DNA of 64,000 nucleotides from positions 22,258,001 to 22,322,000 of the forward strand of contig BTRK01000004.1 of assembly GCA_036245805.1 (NCBI GenBank), written 5' to 3'. Below, in pieces: positions 49,289-60,237 of this stretch; within the stretch, counting starts at the first letter, position 1; every line of letters starts with the position of its first letter. The notes under the pieces were generated by a model that made no database searches, was not told the origin of the DNA, and worked only from the letters and a program-made list of their open reading frames with translations. The position numbers were made by a program, and so were the translations under genes. This DNA is from Pristionchus mayeri. Its lineage: Eukaryota > Nematoda > Chromadorea > Rhabditida > Neodiplogasteridae.

Positions 49289-51728
49289 ATGGGAGTGGAA
49301 ACGCGTCGATTGATCAAGAAGACGAACAAGAACTCACCTCCTATTCTGTCTCACGAATTTGTGATTCAGAACCATGGAGATATCACTTCCGTCATTCTCA
49401 TGATCGTCTTCCTCGGATTCATGTGGCAGGTAAATACTCATTCCTCCACTCTCTCGGTTCTATATCCCCTTCTTCCATTCCGCAGTCTCACGCAACGAGC
49501 AGGTGTAAAGTCTATAATTATCGCGGTAGAAGTGAATCGTATGGGGGGGGGGGGGAGTTATTGATGTGGGGATAGGATGGAGAAAGGCGAAGCAGCATGA
49601 GCTTAATTGGCTCACTCAGAGGCAGAAGAGAGGGAGAATTAAAATGTATTCGATCGTCATAGAGGCTTCTTTAAAATATTTTGATCGAATAATTGTTTCA
49701 GCAAACGTCGGCCATCGCTCAAGTGTTCGTCCTTCCTCAGTACAATGAAACGATCAACAAGACAACGGCAGACAATCAGCTGGTCATCTCTGAGGTACGC
49801 GTGGGCTCTTGTGGAAGATAGAACGTCCGAGTGAACACGAATTCCATACTTTATTACTCATGCCGTAATTATTAATCGTGTTGGTTCGTAATCGAAAAAG
49901 CGGACGCCGACTCACTATAGATCGCAGTGTACTGGTATCCCACCCCTCATGATAATTGTGGCAGGGCTTCCGCGTGGGTTTGCGAGACGTGTTCACCGTC
50001 CTCTTCTACACTGTCGCATGTGTGACTGTGCACGCTGTCATCCAAGAGTACGTGATTGACAAGCTGATCAAGAAGATCTGCAGAGACTCGAAGGTGGGTG
50101 AAACACGTAGAAAGGGCACTGTCGAGAGTACCAAGGATTTCACTAGTTGCGCTCCTTATTAGACCAGTGATATCTTGGAGTAAGTCGTAAATAGAATCAG
50201 AGGAGGAACAGTGTGTAGTGGGTGACGTCGTTGCCATACTCGAGAGATATGTTGGGTATGCATTGCGTTTCCAACTTTTCCCCTTTTCCATAAATATTGT
50301 GTCAACATATTAGCAACAATCTGGGTTCGTGAAGCGAATATCATTAAGATGCTGAGTAGTGGAGCATTGAACATGCACGTTGCGTAAATCATTATTGGAT
50401 TGATGTCCTCTCGAGAAACGAATGTCATGCCGTAATGAGATTGGGATTGGAGGGGAAGAGATAGGAGTGTGGAATTAGTGGGGTGAGAATTGGAACTGAC
50501 ACGTTGCATAGTGGAGTGTGACGAAGAGGGATACGAAACTGTAACTATGTGTGGGAAAATGATGATAGGAGACTACGAATGAATTGCAGCTTTCGGTGTC
50601 GAAGACGAAGTTGGTGAAGCTGAACGAGTCTGGGCAGCTATTCGTATTCTGGGCGTACACCCTCGGACACGCCATCTGGTGCATGATGGTTAGTGGAGAG
50701 AAGAAGGGGGGAGCATATCGAAGGGAGATTGATTGCAGGACTTCTTCCAATCTCAGACTGACATCACGAAGCTGTGGTTGGATTACCCCGAGGAGCACCG
50801 TGTGATGCCTCTGAGGACTAAGTTCTTCTTCATCGTTCAGGTTGTCTATCTGCCATTGGTGGATGGAAGGAGGGAGTCTTTCAGCTGGCGTACTGGCTGC
50901 ATTCCTTCCCCGAGTTCTACCTGCAGAAGTACAAGGGAGAGGAGATGAAGGAGAGGACGACGCCCATCCTCATCCACGTCGCTGCCATCTCTGCTGGATA
51001 TGCACTCAAGTGAGAAGAGAGGGAAGGGCGAGGAAGTAGTCTCCTCTCCAGCTTCAACCGAATCACTCTGGTCCTGCTCGCCTTCGAGGCCTTCGTCGGT
51101 TTCATCTTCCATGCCGCTCGTTTCCTCCATATCATCGAGTGCAAAAACACCTCACAAAAGCTGTAAGTGTTCATAAACTTCCACGATCCTTGCTCTGTTG
51201 AGAAAAGTTTGCATTACCCCATTATTTGAAACTGCCCGCTTGTTCGTTCGTTCATTAATTCATTTTCACAGATTCCGTGTCTTCAACATCGTCTTCGTCA
51301 TCTCTCGTGTCGTGGAGACTCTACTGGCTGCCGTCGTCTTCTGGCACGGTTTCAAGGTCAACGAGACGCCTTTCATCGACATCGCCGAAGGAAACTTCAA
51401 CACCAGCTTCATCAGGTACATTGATTATTCTTTATCGATATCTACTACTCTTTTGCAAATGGCTTTTTTTCTGATATTTTCATATTTTTCTACGCATAAA
51501 ATAGGGGAAGGTTCCTGTGAACTCTGCCTTCATCTTGCTCTTCTTCACAGGTTGAATGCTCTCTTCGGAGTGGTGGTCCTGCAGGGATATCAATTCGCTC
51601 TCTTCGCCCTCTTCCACTTCGGGAGAATCCGTGAATCGTGGTCGAAGAAGGCGAAGAAGAGTCAATCGACCACCATCACTCCCACTCCCAAGACGACGAA
51701 GACGAAGAAGGAGAAGAAGGACGAGTGA
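49289..51728 (+). CDS. tram-1: Translocating chain-associated membrane protein (TRAM)
   Basis: An ER membrane protein that stands beside the Sec61 channel and helps nascent chains enter the membrane. The ATG at 49289, one base after a CTTTCAG, gives MGVETRRLIKKTNKNSPPIL and LSHEFVIQNHGDITS, the family's start. Membrane segments follow: VILMIVFLGFMWQ; GFRVGLRDVFTVLFYTVACV; then LNESGQLFVFWAYTLGHAIW (start of the TLC domain), LWLDYPEEHRVMPLRTKFFF, LAYWLHSFPEFYLQKYKGEE, ILIHVAAISAGYAL, ITLVLLAFEAFVGFIFHAAR, FRVFNIVFVISRVVETLLAA and LFGVVVLQGYQFALFALFHF. The C-terminal tail is Lys-rich (KTTKTKKEKKDE), cytosolic, stop 51726-51728. Eight or so exons join in frame; the length of about 365 residues is normal. 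Confidence 0.95.
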
Positions 51729-52492
51729 AGAATCCCTCTTGGATCATTCCTTCATTCCTATCCTCATATCGATTTCCCCCTCCATCTCACACTCCTTCCC
51801 TCTAGGTGCATCTATGCGAATTATCGATTAGCTATGCCTAGAGTTCAATTTAACTTCTTTTTTTCGTAGTAATTATAATTCCCCGGCTGATAATGGTTAG
51901 TTGTTAGTGAAATTTCTGGCCACGTCAAAATTCATAATTGAGTGTAGACCAAATTGTACTATCTAGTGCAGCTCCAGAGATATTTATGGCGTAGATTGTC
52001 AAAGCATCTTCACATGCCTAATTTATACATAGAATCAAATTGTATTGTGCTAATGCATTCATATTTATTCACGAAAGTTTATTTATTTTCCGTATCTCGC
52101 TTTTCTATCTTTTCCTTTTTCTTTTTCTGTCTCACCAACATTCTCAAGGGTCACATGGACATAAGTTTTATCGGCCCCTCCCTCTTTCTCTGTATTATCC
52201 CTCTAAGCCCCACTGACTCGATTCCAAATTGTTTGTTATACCCTTTGCTGTATCCCTCTATCCATCGATGCGGACTTCCCGAGGAATTCTACCAAGGCCT
52301 CATTCTATGCCCCTTCTTTCCTTTCCGTTGCTTCCTCAATAAAGGAAATATTATCGTTTCCCGTCTGTCTGATATTAATTTCTGAAAAGTTGTTTACATC
52401 GAATAGATGCTACTTGAAATGTATCTGGAGATTAAGCCTGTCTGGATGTGTTCAAGTGATTAGTACTGAGAGGGGTTCAAATATCCCTTCAG
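51729..52492. other. Intergenic, no gene seen
   Basis: TRAM 3' UTR and upstream region of the NAD synthetase gene. An open frame at 51954-52385 is hydrophobic but lacks an ATG that fits and any splice signals, and is not kept. Confidence 0.5.
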
Positions 52493-55400
52493 ATGTCTGG
52501 ATTTCACCGACGTACGAGATTAGCTGTCTGCACTCTCAATAATTGGGCACTCGACTTCACAGGCAATCTCGAACGAATTATCAAGAGTACGGTACATTTC
52601 CATTCCGTCTATGTTAGATGTATAATCATGATGTAGTCTCGATGCTGAATGATTGTTTCAGCCTGCCACGAGTCGTTCACTCAAGGGGCGAGACTCAGAT
52701 TGGGACCGGAACTGGAGGTTCCTGGTTATGGATGTGCAGACCACTTCTTCGAGAGGGACACGGAGATCCACTCATGGCAGTGTCTCAAGAAGTTGACCGA
52801 GGAGAGTCGAAAGGCAAGCAGGCAATGAAACTAGAGTGTAAATACACACTCGAGTATATGAAATTTTGTTACCTTTTATGTTGTCACTGGTGTTTCAGTG
52901 GCCGGAACTGGTGATCGTGACGGGGATGCCCGTTCGATTCCGTGGTCTCCTCTACAATTGTCTCGTCACTCTCAGAAACGGGTTAGTGCATGGTGATTCA
53001 GTTGCTCTTTCTACTGTGTTTCTCAGATTGCTCCTCCTCATTCGTCCCAAATTGGCCCTGTGTGATGACGATGTCTATCGAGAATCGAGATGGTTCGTTT
53101 CGTGGTCGGAGAAAGCGACGACTCACGAAATGAAGATGGATCCCGAGTATGGATTCGACCAGGTGAGGAATAGGCTAATATCTCTTCTTTGAGAGATGGA
53201 AAGACTCTTGCAGGATTCAGTTCCTTTCGGGGACGGAGTTCTCCAATCTTCAGATGGAGTCTCCATCGGATTCGAGATATGCGAGGAACTGTGGACCGCC
53301 CAATCGTCAGTTGTCCATCCATTCACTCACTCAATCAGTGGAACATTCAATGCACGGGTTTCATCTTGAGGTCTCATATCGACCTCGCCCTCCGAGGTGT
53401 GGACATTGTATGTAATGGAAGTGGAAGTCATCACGTACTAGGAAAGTCGAATAGGAGACTCAACCAGCTAGTGCTAGGAGGATGCGGAAAGGTACGCGCA
53501 CTCCATTGGTTGTTACCAATGAGCATTTTGTGTGTAGGTGGGCGGAGTGTATCTGTATTCGAATCACCGTGGTTGTGATGGAGACAGAGTCTACTACGAT
53601 GGGATGTCCACTGTGGCTCAAAATGGGAGACTACTCGTTCAGATCCCACAGTTCGACATCGAGGATACCGTCAGTTACCATCTTAAATTATAATTTCCCG
53701 ATTAGCTCTAAGAGTGTGAGATGGAATTGTGGTGTGATCATGAGATGATGTCTTCCCTTTGAGTGTGTCTCATCAGCAGTGGTGGATCTGCGTGAGACAG
53801 AGTCCTTCCGATCGAGAATCGCCAGTATGAGGAACGAGGCAGCATCTCGTCCCGTCCTCCCATTCATTCCCTTCGAGGGAAAGATGGTCGACCACTCCAT
53901 CTCCCCCCTCACTCCTCTTCCCAACGAGGCGAGTTACTCGAAGGGATCAATCTCATTCTTCCATCTACTTTAGATCATTCCCGTCCAGCTTTCCCCCACA
54001 GAGGAGTTGTGTGAGGGGCCGCCAGCCTGGTTGTGGCACTACCTCAGGAGATGCAAGATGGTCAGCAATCGTTAGATCCTAGTTCAAAGGGTGGCTGGTT
54101 GCAGGGAGGCTTCTTCGTGCCTCTCTCTGGAGGGCAGGACTCGGCTGCAGTCGCCACCATGGTAGGAGACAAACCCTGTCCAATCCTTTCATTTAAGCGT
54201 TCTTTTAATAAACATTACTTTTGAATTTGTTTAGTTATGCCCTGAGGGGTTGCTTCATTTGATCGACTCACCTTGACCGCAAGATTCCCTCCTTTCAGGT
54301 GCGTCTAATGGCAGAGAAAGTGACGAGGGCAGTGAAGAAAGCAGACGAGAATGGAAGTGAGTCCACCATCTCTACCTTTGTATTCTTCTTCTTCTTCGAT
54401 GGATTGCTTTCTATTTATTGATTGATATCTTCAGCTGACGATCCCTCGTACTATCTGAGTGGGCAGAGAGTGGGCACGGATGTCGATGACCTCACCAACA
54501 AGGTAACCATTCATCCATTCCATCAATACTAGGATTACTCACTCAGCTTCTTCACACAGTCTACATGGCGAGTGAGCACAGTTCAGTGGACACTCGTAAG
54601 TGTGCTGATGATCTGGCGAGGGAGATCAACGCAAGCCATTCGAGGTACCCACTCTTCAATCACTCGTATTGCTTACACCTTTTCCGATTTTTATGAGTAC
54701 ATAAAATGTTTTGAGTATCCTGATCGATACGGCAGTTTCCGCTCTTCTCGGGATATTCAAGCTTGCACAGGGGTTCATTCCCAGCTTCGAAGTAAGTTCA
54801 TTTCATACAAATCGAGTCTCGGACTTTCCATTCTAATTGGAATGGAATGACGATGGATGGAGTGGAATGAATTCCCCTTGCAGTCATCTGACAATCGGGA
54901 GACGATGGCACTGCAGAATGTACAGGCCAGAATCAGAATGGTCCTCTCCTATCTATTCGCCCAACTCGCACTCATCACGAAAGGAAGACCAGGAGGACTG
55001 CTCGTGCTGGGATCAGCCAATGTCGATGAGAGGTACTGGAGGAGGGCAGATGGAGTAGGAAGGGAGATGTGATTGACTGCAGTCTGGTGGGCTACGTGAC
55101 TAAGTACGATTGTTCCTCGGCTGATCTCAATCCCATCGGATCGATCTGCAAGAGTGACCTGAGGAAGTTCCTCCATCTGGCAGCTGAGAAGTGAGTGGAT
55201 GAGGAGGGGGAAGGGAGGGAGAGAGACGGCTTATTCCAGGTACGGTATTCCCTCTCTCAAGGCGATCGTCTCGTCAGTGCCCACTGCTGAATTGAGACCA
55301 CTCGTGGATGGGAAAGTGGCGCAGACTGATGAGGTACTCCTTCCTTCCACTCTCATTCTCTATTCTCACTCGATGAATATCAGGAAGAGATCGGCCTCAC

Positions 55401-55817
55401 ATACGATGAGTTGTCAGTGATTGGATCTCTTCGCAAGCCAGGACTAATGGGTCCATACGCCCTCTTCGAGGCATTACTCTCTATCTGGAGTGCGACGTAC
55501 TCATTGGATGAGGTACCATTTACTTGTCCTTCCCATTATAAGCTAGTCTCTTCTTCTTAGATTGAACACAAAGTGAAGTTGTTCTATCGTCGCTACGCAA
55601 TAAATCGTCACAAGGCTACCGTATCCACTCCTGGTAGGTCACTCACCTGTTCTTCGTCAATATCATCTTTTGTTAAGCGTATTATGCGGAGGCGTACAGC
55701 TGTGATGACCATAGGAATGATCACCGTCCCTTCCTCTACCCCGATTTCTCCCTCCAATTCGATGCCATCTCAGCCAAAGTGAAGGAGTTGAAGGGACAGC
55801 ACATCAAGAATCAATAG
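52493..55817 (+). CDS. qns-1: Glutamine-dependent NAD+ synthetase
   Basis: Catalyses the last step of NAD+ synthesis from nicotinate adenine dinucleotide, taking nitrogen from glutamine. The ATG at 52493, directly after a CCCTTCAG, gives [20 protein letters not shown]. The N-terminal glutaminase belongs to the nitrilase fold: catalytic Glu in [18 protein letters not shown], Lys in [20 protein letters not shown] and Cys in [16 protein letters not shown]. The synthetase domain has the PP-loop [16 protein letters not shown], then [72 protein letters not shown] and [18 protein letters not shown], ending [10 protein letters not shown], stop 55815-55817. The synthetase domain matches the eukaryotic two-domain enzyme. 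More than twelve exons; those around 54.0-54.7 kb were joined by homology. Confidence 0.95.
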
Positions 55818-56028
55818 ATCCAGATTGCTAGGAGACCCTCAATAGTACTCACATTGTACATTATGCATCGCATTCCTTTCAACAGAGCTACACATATTAT
55901 GAGCTCAAGGATAAAGTAATTACGCGAGTTCGATGCATGTATTGTGTGTATGTGTTGTGTGCCACTGTGATATCTACCTCGTGGAACCACGATGATTCCA
56001 TTCCCAGTGCAGCTGGAGATTCATTCAG
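55818..56028 (+). promoter_or_regulatory. Short intercistronic gap, candidate operon spacer
   Basis: Only 211 bases separate the NAD synthetase stop from the SAS-6 start on the same strand. It contains GATAAA at about 55909-55914 as a possible poly(A) signal variant, a T/G-rich stretch near 55935-55965 and a TTCATTCAG acceptor ending at 56028. This is the arrangement expected for a nematode operon with a downstream trans-splice site. Confidence 0.45.
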
Positions 56029-57939
56029 ATGACCTCTCAAACCTCGACTGTTCGCGAGTCAACATCCGTTCTCTTCATGCAGAAATTGGATATGCACGTG
56101 GAGTTCAAAGGAGATCCGAGGTACTAATTACTAGTGATATTCATGCACGGCTGTATCACTTTGTCCATTGATCGCAGATTGGGGACCACCAACTTTTAAG
56201 TCAAGATACTAATCGCTTTAAGTCCTTCTACATTAGCACAAACCTGTATATTGCTGGTTCATCTTTGCAGTGGGAGTCAATGCAGGAAAACGATGAAATT
56301 GAAGATCTTCGAACGGATGATCAATAACGAGAACGTAATGTTCATCCTAGAGTGACTCCCAATTGATTCTTCTAATTCAGGAGCTTCGAGCGGAGTTGTG
56401 TTCGGTAGACTACGACATGGTGTACGCAGGAGGAGTCACCAAGGCCAATTTCCCTCAACTGAGCAAGAGATTCAAACTCTCCGTCAACTTGGATCGATTC
56501 GCCGATGGACTCGTACGTTATCGAGAGAAAGTGGCCTTATCATTTTTGTAATATTCTATTTTTCTTGAGATTCATCATCTGAAGCCGCAAAATTCTCAAC
56601 CAATCGAGATCTACGTCATTCTGTCAGATGATCAATCGAAGTGCTCCTTCGAGGTAGACATACTTCTCATTCATTATATTGCAAGATATTCACTCGTTGA
56701 TGATAGTTTGGGAGGGAATTGCACGAGTGTTCGAGGTGGAATGTGAATGTTGTTCTTGGTAGGTCCGTCGCAGTGCCTCTGAAATCGTGCGATCTCAAGT
56801 TCCGTTGGAGTTGGATGCTCTGAGGGGCGAGGAACTACTCACGTACATCAAGTCTGAGCTGAGAGAACAGAGAAAAATCGCTTCCGTTCGTTTTTTATGT
56901 ATTATTTATTTAGAAGAAGTAGTATTTGCTGGGTAAAAAGATCCGAATTGAGATAGAACAAAAAAGTAAAAAATTAACCATATATTTGGAGCTGAATATT
57001 AATTATATATTTATCTACGCTCGGCGGCGCAACGAAAGACGAATAATTACTTATGTGTTATGATACAAGAGAGTTGACTCTCCTCACACTGAGGTCGAAT
57101 ACGATAGGAAGGGGGGAATGGGGGGGAAGGAGGTGCAATCGTAAAATGCGAAGATCCAATCGGCTGGTCTCATCTGTCTTCGTCTGTTCTGATGGGGAGT
57201 TTTATCGAGGAGGAGGCACTCGAGAGGTCTCTTACGTACTTTTTTATGTTCTATTGCTTTATTTCTTCGTTCTTCAGGTTGAACAGAGTAGACGGAAGAG
57301 GGCAGAAGAAAGAATCGGAGTATTGGAGAAAGAAGAAGAGAAGAACAGAAAGTTAGAGGAGTGGAATGAAAGACTGAGGGAAGAATGCAAGGTACCATCC
57401 TACTCAATTGCCCCCATCTATAGTGGAATTTAGAATGCGAAAGAGTCGGCTGAGGACAACAAGATCGATTTGAACGAGTGGAAACAGAAGTATGAAGCAG
57501 AGGAACAAGAAAATTATGAATTGAAGGGGACTATCGAAGATCAGATTAATGAGATCAAAGGCCTTCAAGATGATGTGCATGAACTCATGGATTCAGAGGA
57601 TAAGATGAAAAGGGAGAACGAGGAGTTGGCGGATGAGGTGAGGGGGGATTGAAGAGGGAGGGGGGAAGGGGGAGAGGGACGAGGATATTACAGATCGAAG
57701 ATATCAGAGTGAAATTGATGGGGAAGAAGAGTGAGCTGGACGACGCGAACTATCAGTTGAAGCAGGCAAAGTCAAAGGTGAGAGAGGAAGAGGAAAGAGG
57801 GAGGGAGGGAGAGATGATTCGGTCTATCAATGAAATGGAATCAGATCGCCACTCTGACGAAAGAACTGAAGAGCACGGCGAGGAATCCGGCGATCTTGGA
57901 TAAAATGATGGAGATTGTGAAGAGAGGAGAGGTGAGAAA

Positions 57940-58017
<78 letters not shown>

Positions 58018-58102
58018 GAGAGACAGAGAGAGACAGAGAGAGACAGACAGAGACAGACAGAGACAGACAGAGAAAGACAGAGAGAGAGACAGAGATAGAC
58101 AT

Positions 58103-58142
<40 letters not shown>

Positions 58143-58852
58143 GAAGGGAAGGGAATGAGAGGAGGGGATTGCAGCCTCCAGTCCAATCGTGCGATGAGAA
58201 GAAACTGAAGGAATTGGAAGAGGATCTGAAGGAGAAGAACGCACTCATAGATTCAATGACAGCCAGGATAACTAATCTGGTGAGTGAGATGAGCAATGAG
58301 GGAGGGGTGAGGGGTAGGGGGGGTGGTAGTTTGCAATGAGTAACGTATCCCTTCTCAGACGAAGGAGAAGGAGGAGAGTGAGGCGATGGTGAGACAACTG
58401 CGACAGGAGGCAGAAGGCAGAGAGAGACGTCAGTTATTCATCCCGCCCCTTCCTAATCTTCTCTCTCCAGTCATCAAGGTGTATCAAAGTACTCGCATCC
58501 ACTCCAATTCTCCCAGTTACTCGCCCGGTCTCACTGCATACAGCACTCCCCCGTCGGTGATGACGACGACTCCCTCGACTGCCAGATATCTCTCACAGGT
58601 AGAAGGAAGGGGGGAGGGGGATGGAGATGAATGGAGGATTGAGGAGCGAGTGGAGGGAGTGCAGAGAGGACCTCTCCTTCCCTACAATCGTCCCCTCGTG
58701 TCTCCCCTCTCGAGACCATTGCATGGACAGACTGAGTGAGTGAGGAGAGGGGAGGAGAGAAGGAAGGAGATCATTGCAGAGCTGCGCCCATTCCTCAGTC
58801 TCCACTCCTTTCCTACCAGAATCACCCGAGATTCGATGTGAGGAAGAACTGA
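56029..58852 (+). CDS. sas-6: SAS-6 centriole assembly protein
   Basis: The central structural protein of the centriole: its globular heads oligomerise and its coiled coils form the spokes. The ATG at 56029, right after ATTCAG, gives [20 protein letters not shown]. The head domain follows over several exons: [72 protein letters not shown] and [21 protein letters not shown] long coiled coil then runs through about six exons ([78 protein letters not shown]). The tail is Ser/Thr/Pro-rich ([17 protein letters not shown]) and ends HPRFDVRKN, stop 58850-58852. Domain order and tail composition match Caenorhabditis SAS-6. One coiled-coil intron contains a long GA-rich array. Confidence 0.92.
57944..58140 (+). 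repeat. GA microsatellite with interspersed CAGA units, in SAS-6 intron
   Basis: Almost pure (GA)n for about 65 bases, then GACAGAGA and GACAGACA variants, then GA again. It follows the GTGAGA donor of a coiled-coil exon, and the next exon begins after GGATTGCAG at 58173. On the transcript it is entirely purine. Confidence 0.95.
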
Positions 58853-59305
58853 GTAATCACTGTCTTCCTTCTCGAGGTGTACTCCATTTGACTATTGATG
58901 CATCACATTCTGACATCAACTAAATGTACCTTATTTGACTCGCTGTTACCATATCTCTGTGATATGTCTAATTACTGAATATCATTAACATGCAACATGT
59001 ACGCTTAATGCATCTCACATTGACCTTTGATCTCTCTCGTACAGTGTTTGTTTACTCATAAATAGTATCCCCTGATAAATATTTCGAATTGATTTGAAAA
59101 ATTTGAAAGTATTAGTCATATAAAAGGTTGTAATACCTAATTCATTTATACCTATCCCCACAGCTGTTGCGTGTATGCATCGTTCTGCTCTTTCCCACTT
59201 CTCCCTTTGGCCACCCTTTAATAGCATGACACTCCATTCTCTCTTCAGTTCCTCTATCGCAATTCTCTTCTCCATTGATTGAGCAGTCAAGAGACGTGTA
59301 CAAAG
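58853..59305. other. Intergenic, no gene seen
   Basis: AT-rich, about 450 bases between SAS-6 and the selenoprotein-K homologue, both on the plus strand; no convincing exon. Confidence 0.5.
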
Positions 59306-59994
59306 ATGGTCTACATCTCTGCCGGTTCGTTTATGCTTTTGATATCCCCATTAGTAATAATTATGATGTGTTACTAGCACTGATCACAGCAGTGGCTGAT
59401 TGATCGTGGCTCCTCGAGAACGATAAATTGGATGGGTTTGCTTTTCAGACGGCACCGTCAAAGAGGAAAATGCACTGCAGAGATTCTTCGCCAAGCTGTG
59501 GACATTTCTAGCGGCGATTCTCTTCTTGTGAGTTTGCTTTGTTTGAAGAGTAATTATGTTTGCCTATACTGGAATACATGGACGATACATCGTGATGACA
59601 CGGATGATAATTTGTAGTTTCCAATCACTGGTGGGATTGGATCAGAGTGGAGGATATCGAAATGCGAATGATCATCGAGATCATCTGAGACGGTCGAATA
59701 CTGCTGGAGGAGGAAGATTCGATGGAGCTGCTTTGGATGGAAGAGGAGGCAGAGGAGATGGAGGAGGGAGAGGTCAGCATTCCCATGTATTGATCACGAT
59801 CTCCATCTCAAACTATCGATCAGAAAATTAATGTCAACTACGATTGTTCGTTGATCCGAGCTTCATCTTATTGCTTGGTAATACAAATAGTTTGATCAGG
59901 TGTAAATCGTCGAATCGGAGGATTGGCTTCTTCCTCGGGAATCGCCCCTCCTCCAATGGGAGGTGGATGCTGTGGAGGAGGAGGATGCGGATGA
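59306..59994 (+). CDS. SELENOK: Selenoprotein K homologue, cysteine form
   Basis: A small single-pass ER membrane protein; in vertebrates it works with DHHC6 in palmitoylation and in ER quality control. The ATG at 59306 gives MVYISADGTVKEENALQRFF, matching the family start MVYIS, then a membrane segment (AKLWTFLAAILLFFQSLVGL), a basic Gly/Arg/Asp-rich region (GGRFDGAALDGRGGRGDGGG) and the C-terminal motif SSSGIAPPPMGGGCCGGGGC, stop 59992-59994. The family's PPPMAGG-Sec-G ending is recognisable, with TGC (Cys) where vertebrates have TGA (Sec). Joins: GCC-G/AC across the first intron, and G/GT-GTA across the last. Poly(A) signal AATAAA lies at 60152-60157. About 110 residues. Confidence 0.85.
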
Positions 59995-60151
59995 TCATTC
60001 CTCCCTCTACTCGGGTATTCCTTCCTTCTTGTACACATCCATTCACTTCCCAATTCTATTGACAGATTCATTTAAATCGGATTATTCCAATCACTGTGAG
60101 ATAGTTGTCTAGCAACGATTACTTGTATTCAGCTGCGCTTTGTACATTTAA

Positions 60152-60157
60152 AATAAA
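60152..60157 (+). terminator. Poly(A) signal AATAAA, selenoprotein K homologue
   Basis: AATAAA lies 158 bases after the stop codon, before the 3' end of the convergent LACTB-like gene. Confidence 0.55.
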
Positions 60158-60237
60158 TACGATTTCAAAGACACATGATATGGGGAATGAGTTGGTGTAG
60201 GGGTACAAGGGAATCTCACAATCAGATACGGTAGTCA

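Noticed and set aside
51954..52385. A 143-codon plus-strand frame rich in Phe, Leu and Tyr.
   Set aside because: AT/C-rich intergenic sequence without a proper ATG start, splice signals or recognisable domain.
57753..58339. Long open frames of pure Ser-Leu or Arg-Glu repeats.
   Set aside because: They are translations of the GA microsatellite, which lies between a good donor and a good acceptor of SAS-6.
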